Source: Oliverpabstia intestinalis
Lineage (GTDB): Bacteria; Bacillota; Clostridia; Lachnospirales; Lachnospiraceae
Assembly (NCBI RefSeq): GCF_009696065.1
Contig: NZ_VUMS01000015.1
Coordinates: 1-64,000 of the forward strand
Direction: 5' to 3'
DNA: 64,000 nt
Shown here: in pieces, positions 16,858 to 25,771 of the stretch
Position numbering within the stretch: the stretch's first letter is position 1
Layout: the number at the start of each line of letters is the position of its first letter
Notes under the pieces: model-generated
Told to the model about the DNA's origin: nothing
Seen by the model: the letters and a program-made list of their open reading frames with translations, nothing else
Database searches by the model: none
Position numbers and translations under genes: made by a program

Positions 16858-17619
16858 TTACAGACTTTTGTGAATGATGTCCAGAACCTGTTTCAATTCA
16901 TGGACACCGATCTGTCCAGGTGCAGAAGCTTTGGAAGCGGCACCGAAGGTCAGTGCGGAACCAAAGGTCTCACCGGTCAGACGGCTTACAACACCCGTTC
17001 CGGCCATAGACATGGTGATGATCGGGCGGTCTGCGTACTGTTCTGACATTTCCAGAGTGGCTTCTAAAAGTGTCAGAACATCTTTTTTGCAGGTCGGCAT
17101 CAGAGCAATCTTAGGAATGTCTGCGCCGAGGGTCTGCATTTTCCTGAGACGGCGAACAATCTCGTCTTTTTCAGGGGTTTTTGCAAAGTCATGGTTGGAA
17201 GCGATGACTTTTACGCCATTTGCATGGGCATGAGAAATGATGGAGGTTACAATCTCATCCCCGGTAAATGCTTCCACATCCACCAGATCCACATAGCCGC
17301 TTTCCGCTACGGCTTTGTTTAACTGTGCATACTGTCCCGGAGAGATTTCTTTTTCTCCGCCTTCCTTGGAGGTTCGGAAAGTGAAGAGTACAGGAATCTC
17401 GCCCAGAGCTTCATTCAGCTGCTTAGCGGTGGTCAGAACTTCCTCGGTATCGAAGACGTCATCGTACCAGTCCACACGCCACTCTGCAACATCTACAGGC
17501 AGTGCGGAGAAGGTAGAGGCTTCTTTGAGGATTTCCTCGCGGGTTTTACCAACGATCGGAACACAGATCTTCGGTCTGCCTTCGCCGATGGTAATGTTTC
17601 TTACTTTTACAGTATTCAT
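16858..17619 (-). CDS. aroD: Type I 3-dehydroquinate dehydratase
   Basis: 253 residues, full length for class I dehydroquinase. The Schiff-base Lys is in IPKIALMPTC, the general-base His in IASNHDFAKTP, and the substrate-site EWRVD appears near residue 47. The start MNTVKVRNI matches the family. It dehydrates 3-dehydroquinate to 3-dehydroshikimate. It lies 34 bp downstream of the truncated aroE2 on the same strand, and was probably once part of a catabolic operon with it. The gene itself shows no damage. Confidence 0.93.
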   Translation of the reverse strand: MNTVKVRNITIGEGRPKICVPIVGKTREEILKEASTFSALPVDVAEWRVDWYDDVFDTEEVLTTAKQLNEALGEIPVLFTFRTSKEGGEKEISPGQYAQLNKAVAESGYVDLVDVEAFTGDEIVTSIISHAHANGVKVIASNHDFAKTPEKDEIVRRLRKMQTLGADIPKIALMPTCKKDVLTLLEATLEMSEQYADRPIITMSMAGTGVVSRLTGETFGSALTFGAASKASAPGQIGVHELKQVLDIIHKSL

Positions 17620-17652
17620 AGTGTTTTCCTTTCCTGAAAAACGTTTTACATT

Positions 17653-18471
17653 TTAGTCGTATTTGATGTTCAGAACTTCTTTCATGTGTTCGATAGGCAT
17701 CGGTTCGCCGGTCCACAACTCGAAAGCAGCAGATCCCTGGAACAGCATCATGCCCAGACCGTTCATGGTCTTGCATCCAACTTCTTTTGCCATGGAACGC
17801 ATCTTTGTCTCCAGTGGAGAATAAGGAACATCGACAACGATCAGTTCCGGACGGAAGTAAGATTTGTCCGGTACTACGGACTGTCCTTCCAGCGGTTTCA
17901 TACCAACACCGGTAGCGTTGACAAACAGGTAGCTGTCATCCATCTCTTCTTTCAGTTTGTCAAGATCTGCCAGATCGTAGAGTACTGCGTGAGAAGAAGT
18001 CCGGGTGTTGATCTTTTCTACGGTAGATACTGCACGGTCCCAGAATTCGTCTTTGCGGTTGAAGATTACGATTTCTGAAACTCCGTCCAGTGCCGCCTGG
18101 ATCTCAATAGCTGTAGCAGCACCGCCGGCACCTACGATGGTCATCTTTTTGCCGATCACATCGATGTTGTTGTCTTTCAGAGACTGCATAAAACCGATAC
18201 CGTCTGTGATATGACCGGTCAGATGACCGTTATCATTGACGATGGTGTTTACAGCACCGCAAAGTTCGGCTGCCGGTGACAGTTCGTCAAGATACTGTCC
18301 TACCAGTGTTTTGTTTGGCATGGATACGTTGGATCCTCTCATTTTAAGAGTACGGATGGCCTTTACTGCGTCTTCAATCTCGTCGGCACCAACTTCGAAT
18401 GCCAGATATGCATAGTCATATCCCAGTTTTGCAAATGCTTCGTTCTGCATTGCCGGTGAGCTGGTGTACAC
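17653..18471 (-). pseudogene. Second AroE-family dehydrogenase, N-terminus lost
   Basis: The frame is intact from a GTG at 18471 (VYTSSPAMQNEAF) to the stop. It carries NVSMPNKTLV (catalytic Lys), GHITDGIGF (catalytic Asp) and IVGAGGAATAIE (Rossmann loop). Compared with the intact AroE at 15166, about 20 N-terminal residues are missing, including the first strand and part of the substrate-binding Ser region. Upstream, the DNA changes within a codon into an old-yellow-enzyme frame, so a deletion fused the two genes out of frame. Without its first strand and start signals the product is probably inactive. Confidence 0.75.
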
Positions 18472-19336
18472 CGTGAGCTTTCATCTGACATTTCATATCG
18501 TTTTTGGTTACCGGATCCAGATCACGGCCAATCTGATCCATCATTTCAACGATAGAGATATCTGCTTTACGTGTTGCAAAGAATTCCACAACATCCAGAC
18601 CTACGGCACCGCCACCGATAACAGCTATCTTTTTGCCTTCCAGATCCTGCGGAAATCGTTGATATGACTGATCATACCTAAGATAGAATAAACATTTCCG
18701 CCTTCTTTGTCAATATTATCCATCAGACCATTGATCGGAGGAAGCAGAGGGCCGGAGCCGGTAGCATTAACGATCAGGTTCGGATGGAACTTGCGGATGT
18801 TTTCAGGTGTTGCCTGTGTTCCGGTAAAGATATACAGATTATCCAGAGCAGCGGCACGATGTTCCAGGAGATACATTTTCGGATATCACATTCGTGACCG
18901 GTTGCAACTTTATTTACCCATTCCGGATCTGCGATCAGTCCACGACCCATACCGATCAGATCTGCATCACCGTCAGCCAGGAGCTTTTCAGCCACTTCCG
19001 GATCACGGATATTTCCCATGGAGATACATGGTTTGCCGAATCTTTCTTTGACAGCTCTTGGCATGTAGGAACGCCATCCGTCTTCCAGTGTGTTTCCACC
19101 TTCTACCATCTCATCTGCACTCAGACGCAGCATGATCGGAGAGAAAGGTCCTACCTGTTTTCTGACTTCTTCGATGACCATACGGCAGAAACGTGTTCTG
19201 TTTTCTACAGAACCACCGAATTCGTCAGTACGTTTGTTAGTGGTAGGAGAGAGAAACTGGCTGATCAGATAAGAGTGTCCTGCATGAATCTCTACAGCGT
19301 CAAAATCTGCGATCTGCGCACGTTTTGCCCCATTTG
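18460..19336 (-). pseudogene. NADH:flavin oxidoreductase (old yellow enzyme type), fragmented
   Basis: The C-terminal half of the FMN barrel is clear (DAVEIHAGHSYLISQFLSP, FGGSVENRTRF, LIGMGRGLIADPEWVNK, GHECDIRKCIS). A gap follows, then part of the FAD/NAD domain (IRKFHPNLIVNATGSGPLLP), a frameshift near 18650, and IAVIGGGAVGLDVVEFF up to the junction with aroE2 at about 18460. The N-terminal half of the barrel is missing. At least two deletions and one frameshift are needed to explain it. It mirrors the remnant at 14258-15142 but is not a close copy. Confidence 0.8.
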
Positions 19337-19379
19337 ATACCGGATTGTTCCGTACTTCGTACTCTCCCAATCCTCAAAA
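19337..19379 (-). other. Stem-loop with a 27-nt core shared with the putP leader
   Basis: Read on the minus strand, GGATTG pairs with CAATCC around an inner GTAC-GAA-GTAC hairpin. The 27 nt at 19337-19363 are identical to 54148-54174, in opposite orientation. The motif sits exactly where the old-yellow-enzyme relic loses similarity. Confidence 0.5.
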
Positions 19380-19701
19380 ACATTCGTAATCCGCGCATTT
19401 TTCTTCAAAAAATGGCTACTTACTCATGTTTCTGGCAAGTCTTAAGGTCAGAAATCTTCCTGCAAGCAAGCCTGCGCCAGACTTCCGACTTTTTGACGTT
19501 TAGGTATCATGTATGTGTTAATTGTATAACAAAAGCATAACAAGTACTAATTCGTATTATTTGCGGTATGATTAAAAAATCTATCGGTTATTCTAAATTT
19601 TATTAAAATAAGAAAAAACGACTGTAATACGGATTCACATTGCATATCGGGCGGTGGAATGGTAAGATAAAACATATGTTTGAAAAAAGGAGAGGGATAG
19701 C
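19380..19701. other. Non-coding stretch before the acetyltransferase
   Basis: I see no credible gene here. The last 100 bp are AT-rich and end in the ribosome site AAAGGAGAGGG of the next gene. Confidence 0.4.
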
Positions 19702-20298
19702 ATGAAAGAAGAACTGACGATCCGGGTGGCAAAGCCGGAAGACGCAAAAGGACTTCTGGAGATCTACGCGCCTTATGTGGAGAAAACAGCGATCACATTC
19801 GAATATGGAGTACCATCGGAGAAAGAGTTTGCCGGACGGATCCGCCATATTCTGACGAAATACCCATATCTGGTACTGGAAGAAAACGGGGAGCTGTTGG
19901 GGTATGTGTATGCAGGGACATTCAATGAACGGTCTGCTTACGACTGGGCGGTAGAGACGACGATCTATATCCGGGAAGATCAGAAAAAGAGAGGACTTGG
20001 AAAGAAGATGTATGCGGCGCTGGAACAGGTGTTGAAAAAGCAGAACATCACAAATCTGAATGCCTGCATCGGTGTGCCGGAAGTGCCGGATGAACATCTT
20101 GACCGCAACAGCATGGATTTTCATCATCATCTGGGATACCGGCTGGTGGGAGAATTTTATCAGTGCGGGTATAAGTTTGATACCTGGTATAACATGGTGT
20201 GGATGGAGAAAATAATCGGCGAACATCAGAAAAAACAGCCGGCGATGATCACGTTTCCGGAACTTTTAAAGAAAGATCCGACACCATGGGAAGCATAA
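19702..20298 (+). CDS. GNAT acetyltransferase, phosphinothricin acetyltransferase-like
   Basis: 198 residues. The fold order is typical of the Pat/YwnH subgroup: an N-terminal TIRVAKPEDAKGLLEIYAPY, then YPYLVLEENGELLGYVYAG, and ETTIYIREDQKKRGLGKK with the acetyl-CoA loop. Near the end, LNACIGVPEVPDEHLDRNSM and YQCGYKFDTWYNMVWMEK follow. Enzymes of this group acetylate amino-acid-like amines such as phosphinothricin or methionine sulfoximine; the physiological target is unknown. AAGGAGAGGG precedes the ATG. The next gene starts 62 bp downstream and may be co-transcribed. Confidence 0.85.
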   Translation: MKEELTIRVAKPEDAKGLLEIYAPYVEKTAITFEYGVPSEKEFAGRIRHILTKYPYLVLEENGELLGYVYAGTFNERSAYDWAVETTIYIREDQKKRGLGKKMYAALEQVLKKQNITNLNACIGVPEVPDEHLDRNSMDFHHHLGYRLVGEFYQCGYKFDTWYNMVWMEKIIGEHQKKQPAMITFPELLKKDPTPWEA

Positions 20299-20360
20299 AA
20301 TCAGAGAAATAGTGGATGAAGCACAAAAAGAAAAATATGATGTAAGGAGAATTATATTAC

Positions 20361-21713
20361 ATGGAAGGAAATTTGACGAAGGGGCCTATTCTGAAGACGC
20401 TGACCAAACTGGCGATACCGATCATGGCGTCTTCCTTTCTGGGAACTTTATACAACATTACCGATATGGCATGGATCGGACTGCTCGGCTCAAAAGCAGT
20501 GGCTGGTATCGGTGTCGGAGGCATGTTCACCTGGCTGTCTCAGGGATTTGCATCTATGGCAAGGATGGGCGGACAGGTGCAGGTGGGGCAGTGTGTCGGA
20601 AGAGGAGATAAGGAAAAGGCTCATGGGTATGCCCAGGCGGCGGTTCAGCTGGCAACGGTGATGGGGCTGGTGTATGCACTGGTTGTACTTATTTTTACAA
20701 AGCAGATGATCGGATTTTTTAAACTGGAGGATCCGGAGGCGTATGCGGCGGCATTTGTCTACACAGAGATTGCCTGCGGACTGATCGTCTTTTCATTTTT
20801 GTCGGTGACACTGACCGGTATCTATACGGCGCAGGGAGATTCGAAAACACCGTTTTATGCGAACCTGATCGGTCTGGCGATGAATATGATCCTGGATCCG
20901 CTTCTGATTCTCGGACCGGGACCGCTTCCGAAACTGGGTGCGGCAGGAGGAGCCATTGCAACGGTAACGGCGCAGTTTATCGTTATGAGTATCATGATTC
21001 TTGGAATCGTGAAACAGAAGAAAGAAAATGTATTAAAAGGTATTACCCTGTTCGCAAAAATTCCGGCAGAATATCTGAACGGGATCTGCAAAATCGGAAT
21101 TCCTACTGCGATACAGGGAATGGCATACTGCGTGATATCGATGGTAATCACCCGCATGGTATCTGCTTTTGGGGCAGAAGCCATCGCCACACAGCGTGTG
21201 GGAGGACAGATTGAATCCATATCCTGGAATACGGCAGACGGATTCGCCACCGCGTTAAATGCGTTTATCGCGCAGAACTATGGTGCGGGAGAGATGGGGC
21301 GTGTAAAGAAAGGATATCGGGCATCTCAGTGGACAGTCGGAATCTGGGGGATTTTCATTACGCTGTTGTTTGTGTGTGTTCCGCGTCCGATCGCAAATAT
21401 TTTCTTCCATGAGCCGAAAGCGATTGCCACAGCGGTTGATTATCTGATCATCGTTGGATTCAGCGAAGCCTTTTTATGTATCGAGACAACGACAGTAGGA
21501 GCGCTTTCCGGACTGGGAAGGACACATCTATGCAGTGTGATCAGCATAATCTTTACCAGTGCCCGGATACCGCTGGCGATCATTCTTGGAGGGACTTCGC
21601 TGGGACTGAACGGTATCTGGTGGGCACTGTCATCGACTTCCATTGTTAAAGGTGTGCTGTTTGTGATTGTGTTCCAATGGGTAATCCGCACAAAAAAACA
21701 GGTGGCTGCCTGA
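20361..21713 (+). CDS. MATE family efflux transporter
   Basis: 450 residues with the MATE start (GPILKTLTKLAIPIMASSFLG, then TLYNITDMAWIGLLG) and about twelve membrane segments. A pseudo-repeat begins near residue 235 (YLNGICKIGIPTAIQGMAY). It is a different subgroup from the pump at 2.5-3.9 kb. It is probably a Na+- or H+-driven drug or metabolite exporter. AAGGAGA lies 13 bp before the ATG. It converges with the AraC-type gene downstream, with only 21 bp between the stop codons. Confidence 0.9.
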   Translation: MEGNLTKGPILKTLTKLAIPIMASSFLGTLYNITDMAWIGLLGSKAVAGIGVGGMFTWLSQGFASMARMGGQVQVGQCVGRGDKEKAHGYAQAAVQLATVMGLVYALVVLIFTKQMIGFFKLEDPEAYAAAFVYTEIACGLIVFSFLSVTLTGIYTAQGDSKTPFYANLIGLAMNMILDPLLILGPGPLPKLGAAGGAIATVTAQFIVMSIMILGIVKQKKENVLKGITLFAKIPAEYLNGICKIGIPTAIQGMAYCVISMVITRMVSAFGAEAIATQRVGGQIESISWNTADGFATALNAFIAQNYGAGEMGRVKKGYRASQWTVGIWGIFITLLFVCVPRPIANIFFHEPKAIATAVDYLIIVGFSEAFLCIETTTVGALSGLGRTHLCSVISIIFTSARIPLAIILGGTSLGLNGIWWALSSTSIVKGVLFVIVFQWVIRTKKQVAA

Positions 21714-21734
21714 CGGAAAAACAGATACAGAATG

Positions 21735-22637
21735 TCAGAACGGAATCGGCAGAGACTTGGGGTCTTCGGTATTCCGGTAGGCAGAAGGGGTACAGCCTTT
21801 GCAACGTCTGAACTGACGGATAAAATAACTCATATTTTCGAAACCGGCGTTTAAAGCAATCTCAGTGATGGGAAGCCGGGTGGAGAGCAGCTGGGAGGCC
21901 GCCTGGTTGACCCGGTATTCATTCAGGTAGGAGAACGGTGTTTTTCCTGCCTTTTCTTTAAAAAAACGGCAGAAATAATTCCGGTTCATATGAATTGTGC
22001 CGGCAAGGTCTTCCAGAGATATTTTTTCTCCGTAGTGAGATTCAATATAAGAAAATACAGCTTTTAACGGATTCACATCACCGGAAGTTTCTCCTGCCTG
22101 TGTACCGGGGATAAAGGACTGGCTGGCAAACAGCAGTTCCAGAATCTGCAACAGCGTGATCTTGATCGAGAGAGCGGCAGTCAGCGAGGTATCGCAGTTT
22201 CGGTACTCGTCGGCTGCTTTTTTTATGAGTGCAGCAATCTGAGCAGTGAGTTCCGGAGCAAGTGCTTCACTATCGGGAAACAGATATTTTCCGGTGCAAA
22301 GAGGTACCAGATAAGAGGTCTGGCAGGAATCTGTCTGAAGAAAATTCAGCATATCCAACCGGAAAACCAGCGCATAATGGTGGGAAAACGGACTGTTTCC
22401 AAACAGTCCGTGCAGTGTGCCGGGATTAATAAAATAAATATGTCCTTCCTGGAGCAGCCGGGTACGGTTCTGGGTACGAAGTACAAGACTTCCTTTGGTA
22501 ACATATATAAATTCCACTTCCTCATGCCAGTGATATGGCACAAAGTATTGCCCGTAAGGATCTTCCTGAGAGTATGCCTGAAACGGAAGACCGAGAGAAC
22601 CATGAGAGTGACTTTCGTGATAAGATAAGCTATTCAT
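21735..22637 (-). CDS. AraC family transcriptional regulator
   Basis: 300 residues. The N-terminal half is a cupin sensor (YHWHEEVEFIYVTKGSLVLR, then GHIYFINPGTLHG). Residues ~195-295 carry the two helix-turn-helix motifs (ISLEDLAGTIHMNRNYFCRF and ITEIALNAGFENMSYFIRQF) with the usual ending GCTPSAYR. Such regulators sense a sugar or related small molecule and usually activate a neighbouring operon. The divergent GH13 glucosidase gene at 23049 is the obvious candidate target. AAAGGA lies upstream of the ATG. Confidence 0.9.
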   Translation of the reverse strand: MNSLSYHESHSHGSLGLPFQAYSQEDPYGQYFVPYHWHEEVEFIYVTKGSLVLRTQNRTRLLQEGHIYFINPGTLHGLFGNSPFSHHYALVFRLDMLNFLQTDSCQTSYLVPLCTGKYLFPDSEALAPELTAQIAALIKKAADEYRNCDTSLTAALSIKITLLQILELLFASQSFIPGTQAGETSGDVNPLKAVFSYIESHYGEKISLEDLAGTIHMNRNYFCRFFKEKAGKTPFSYLNEYRVNQAASQLLSTRLPITEIALNAGFENMSYFIRQFRRCKGCTPSAYRNTEDPKSLPIPF

Positions 22638-23048
22638 GTAAATACAGTCCTTTAATTAAAATATAATCGAGTAATTATCTCAAAATGCTATGTTTATATT
22701 CTAAAGATAACACATGATTTTCAAAAAAGAAAGAGATGACGCATGGATCACAGGGATATCGTGGATTATTCGTTACTGTTCATTGGTAATATCCCACGAA
22801 GCGTGTTACCGGAATCGGAGTGAACAGTAACGATTGCTCTGTTTTGTGTATTTCTTATGAAAAATGGAAGAAACACACAGAAAGATATTACATAGGTGTC
22901 AAAAACAGAGCAACAGAAAGTGAATATAGTATAAAAAAATAGCAATATATTACAAGAAATGTGAAATGAAATATAGTATCCTGAATATATATGAAAACGA
23001 GTCTGAAAATACAGAAAATTTTCGGAAGAAAGAAAAGAGGACAAACAT
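22638..23048. other. Divergent intergenic region (AraC regulator / GH13 glucosidase)
   Basis: 411 bp without a gene. It must hold the promoters of both flanking genes, but I could not fix them with confidence. It contains the 60-bp GTTACTG element at 22772-22831, described separately. Confidence 0.5.
22772..22831. mobile_element. 60-bp miniature element with GTTACTGTTCA ends
   Basis: Perfect 11-bp terminal inverted repeats (GTTACTGTTCA and TGAACAGTAAC) bound 60 bp. The flanking 8-mers GATTATTC (left) and GATTGCTC (right) agree at 6 of 8 positions, as an aged target duplication would. The left half recurs at 62019-62046 and the right half at 38092-38131. Confidence 0.65.
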
Positions 23049-24707
23049 ATGAGCAAAGCATGGTGGAAAAGTAGTGTTATTTATCAGATTTATCCAAGAA
23101 GTTTTGCAGATAGCAACGGAGACGGTATCGGTGATCTGAATGGTATTACCGCACATCTGGATTATCTGAAAGAACTGGGAGTTGATGTGATCTGGCTGTC
23201 ACCAATCTATAAATCCCCGAACGATGACAATGGATATGATATCTCCGATTATCAGGATATCATGACCGATTTCGGAACAATGGAAGACTTTGACCGGATG
23301 ATCGCTGAGATGCACAAACGAGGCATCAAACTGGTGATGGATCTGGTAGTAAACCACAGCTCCGATGAGCACAGATGGTTCCTGGAAAGCAAAAAATCAA
23401 AAGACAATCCGTATCGTGATTATTATATCTGGAAAGATCCGAAAGACGGCAAAGAGCCTAATAACTGGGGAGCATGCTTCGGAGGTTCTGTCTGGGAGTT
23501 TGACGAAGAAACAGGAATGTATTATCTGCATTGCTTCTCAAAAAAACAGCCGGATCTGAACTGGGAGAACCCGGTAGTACGTGACGAAGTATTTAACATG
23601 ATGACCTGGTGGTGTGAAAAAGGTGTAGATGGTTTCCGTATGGACGTTATCAGCATGATCTCCAAAGATCCTGCATATCCGGACGGAGAGATCCGTGATG
23701 GACTGCACGGCGATATGTCACCATATGTATGCAACGGACCTCATGTACATGAATATCTGCAGGAAATGAACCAGCGTGTACTTTCCAAATTTGATCTGAT
23801 CACTGTTGGTGAAACACCAGGTGTTACAACAGAGGAAGCAAAGAAATATGCAAATCTGGATGGAAGCGAACTGAACATGGTATTCCAGTTTGAACACATG
23901 GGAACAACAGAAGGAAAATACGGCAAATGGACCACTAAGAAACCGGAAATGAAAAAAGTCCGTGCTGTCATGAATAAATGGCAGAATGACCTGGAAGGAA
24001 AAGCATGGAACAGTCTATACTGGGATAACCACGATCAGCCGCGTGCCGTATCCAGATTCGGTGATGACAGCCCGATGTACCGTGAGGTATCCGCAAAGAT
24101 GATCGCAACCTGCCTGCATATGCTGAAAGGTTCTCCGTATATCTATCAGGGCGAAGAAATTGGCATGACTAATGCATATTTCAAATCCATCGATGATTAC
24201 AAAGATATCGAAGCTATCAACGCATACAAAGAGTATACCGAGAGCGGTCTGATGACAGAAGAAGAGATGCTGAACTGTCTGAAGATGGTCAGCCGTGATA
24301 ACGCCAGAACTCCGATGCAGTGGGATGACAGCGCAAATGCCGGATTTACCACAGGAACGCCATGGATCAGTGTGAACAAAAACTATACACAGATCAACGC
24401 AAAGGCTGCCCTGGAAGACAAAGACAGTGTATTCTACTACTATCAGAAACTGATCCGGCTGCGTCATGAGAATGAGATTATCGTAGAGGGTGTATTCCAC
24501 GGACTGCTGGAAGACAACGATGATATCTATGCATACGAGAGAATACTGGGCGATGAGAAACTGGTGGTAGCTTGTAACTTTACAAACAAAGAAGTACCTT
24601 GCGATCTGTTCGAAGGAAAAGAAGGCGAAGAACTGATCACTAACTACAAAAACCATGTAGCAGGTGTTCTGCAGCCATATGAAACAAGAGTAATTCTCTA
24701 CAAATAA
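23049..24707 (+). CDS. malL: GH13 alpha-glucosidase (oligo-1,6-glucosidase type)
   Basis: 552 residues, normal for GH13 subfamily enzymes that act on isomaltose, maltose or sucrose-like sugars. The start WWKSSVIYQIYPRSFADSNGDGIGDL is diagnostic. The catalytic Asp is in GFRMDVISM (~198), the acid/base Glu in ITVGETPGV (~255), and the third acidic site near SLYWDNHDQPR. DLVVNHSSDEH is conserved region I. The enzyme is cytosolic (no signal peptide) and releases glucose from imported alpha-glucosides. GAGGA lies before the ATG. A divergent AraC regulator probably controls it. Confidence 0.93.
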   Translation: MSKAWWKSSVIYQIYPRSFADSNGDGIGDLNGITAHLDYLKELGVDVIWLSPIYKSPNDDNGYDISDYQDIMTDFGTMEDFDRMIAEMHKRGIKLVMDLVVNHSSDEHRWFLESKKSKDNPYRDYYIWKDPKDGKEPNNWGACFGGSVWEFDEETGMYYLHCFSKKQPDLNWENPVVRDEVFNMMTWWCEKGVDGFRMDVISMISKDPAYPDGEIRDGLHGDMSPYVCNGPHVHEYLQEMNQRVLSKFDLITVGETPGVTTEEAKKYANLDGSELNMVFQFEHMGTTEGKYGKWTTKKPEMKKVRAVMNKWQNDLEGKAWNSLYWDNHDQPRAVSRFGDDSPMYREVSAKMIATCLHMLKGSPYIYQGEEIGMTNAYFKSIDDYKDIEAINAYKEYTESGLMTEEEMLNCLKMVSRDNARTPMQWDDSANAGFTTGTPWISVNKNYTQINAKAALEDKDSVFYYYQKLIRLRHENEIIVEGVFHGLLEDNDDIYAYERILGDEKLVVACNFTNKEVPCDLFEGKEGEELITNYKNHVAGVLQPYETRVILYK

Positions 24708-24785
24708 TAATAAAAAACAAGAAAATATACCGCTGATCCGAAAGGAATATGTATAATAATTTCGAAAAAGTGAAAAATCAGGAAT

Positions 24786-24822
24786 GGGGTGTCGAGCGAA
24801 ACTGTCGTTCGACACCCCATTT
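24786..24822 (+). terminator. GC-rich dyad: malL terminator overlapping Spo0A-box-like sites
   Basis: Arms GGGGTGTCGAGC and GTTCGACACCCC (11 of 12 paired) are followed by ATTTTT, so it can terminate malL. The same arms contain TGTCGAG (24790-24796), TGTCGTT (24803-24809) and TTCGACA (24808-24814). The last is a perfect inverted match to the Spo0A box TGTCGAA, next to the spoIIG promoter. Confidence 0.75.
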
Positions 24823-24855
24823 TTGACAAAATAAGCACTTCCTGTTCCATATAAT
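24823..24855 (+). promoter_or_regulatory. spoIIG promoter with wide spacer
   Basis: TTGACA at 24823-24828 and TATAAT at 24850-24855 are both perfect but separated by 21 bp instead of 17. In Bacillus subtilis the spoIIG promoter is known for the same oddity (22 bp) and depends on phosphorylated Spo0A binding just upstream. Here Spo0A-like boxes end 9 bp before the -35 box. Confidence 0.75.
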
Positions 24856-24902
24856 AATACTTGTTTTCCAGTAAGTATTCCAGATGGAACAGGGGGTGCT
24901 TT

Positions 24903-25760
24903 TTGTCTTACACAATCTATCCGGATGAACTGTTTGTTACCAATCTGGTGATGGATTATTATTTACTCCGACTGGTAAAAAAACTGTGTGGAGGAAGGGC
25001 AGGAGTATTGGCTTCTCTTGGAGGAGCTGCTTTTGGAGCTTTGAGTTACTGTATGCTGATTCTTTTACCCGTCAGCTTTCCGGCGAATACATTACTGGCA
25101 TATGTGGCAATCAACACAATCATGGTGAGGTTTGGATGTGGACTGCGGACACCAGGAAGGCTCTGTGGTGGAATCGCCGGTCTGTACATAGCAGGATTCC
25201 TCATGGGAGGTATGCTGGAAGTCCTGAAACGATTCCTGGGATTTGCCGGGACAAAAGACGTATTGCTGGCGGGAACCGTCTGTTACCTTGTGTATGCTGC
25301 TGTTCTTCCACGATACCGGGAATGGAGAAAAAAAAGCAGGATCCGCTGCCGGGTAAGACTGCAGATGGAAGGGCAGATTACAGAGGTAAATGCCTTTTTT
25401 GATACAGGGAACAGCCTGTATGATCCGATCGCACAAAAACCGGTAAGTATCATTCAAAAAGGAACTCTGGAAAAGCTTTGTGATGCAGATACAATGGAAA
25501 AATTACAGGAATTTCAGAGGGGAAAGGCAGAAAAAGAAGCGGCTTTGTCGTTTCGGCGTATGCATCCACATTTTCTGGTTTATTCCAGTCTTGGCTGTTC
25601 TTGCGGGCTGCTGGTAGCAGTCACGCTGGATGCCATGTACCTGGAAAATGAAAACGTACAGAAAGTGATCCACGCTCCGGTGGTCGCTTTTTCGGGGGAA
25701 GACAGTTCTGCTTTCGGGGACTGTCAGATGATCTTACATCCAAATCTGATAGACAGTTAG
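24903..25760 (+). CDS. spoIIGA: Sigma-E processing peptidase SpoIIGA
   Basis: About 285 residues. The N-terminal half has some five membrane segments ([20 protein letters not shown] onward to ~150). The C-terminal half is an aspartic-protease-like domain with [14 protein letters not shown], whose DTGN is the active site. SpoIIGA sits in the sporulation septum and removes the pro-sequence of sigma-E. I start it at TTG 24903, six bases after AGGGGG; an in-frame TTG at 24861 overlaps the promoter region and is unlikely. sigE follows after 11 bp, the classic spoIIG order. Confidence 0.92.
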   Translation: MSYTIYPDELFVTNLVMDYYLLRLVKKLCGGRAGVLASLGGAAFGALSYCMLILLPVSFPANTLLAYVAINTIMVRFGCGLRTPGRLCGGIAGLYIAGFLMGGMLEVLKRFLGFAGTKDVLLAGTVCYLVYAAVLPRYREWRKKSRIRCRVRLQMEGQITEVNAFFDTGNSLYDPIAQKPVSIIQKGTLEKLCDADTMEKLQEFQRGKAEKEAALSFRRMHPHFLVYSSLGCSCGLLVAVTLDAMYLENENVQKVIHAPVVAFSGEDSSAFGDCQMILHPNLIDS

Positions 25761-25771
25761 GAGGAAATTCT

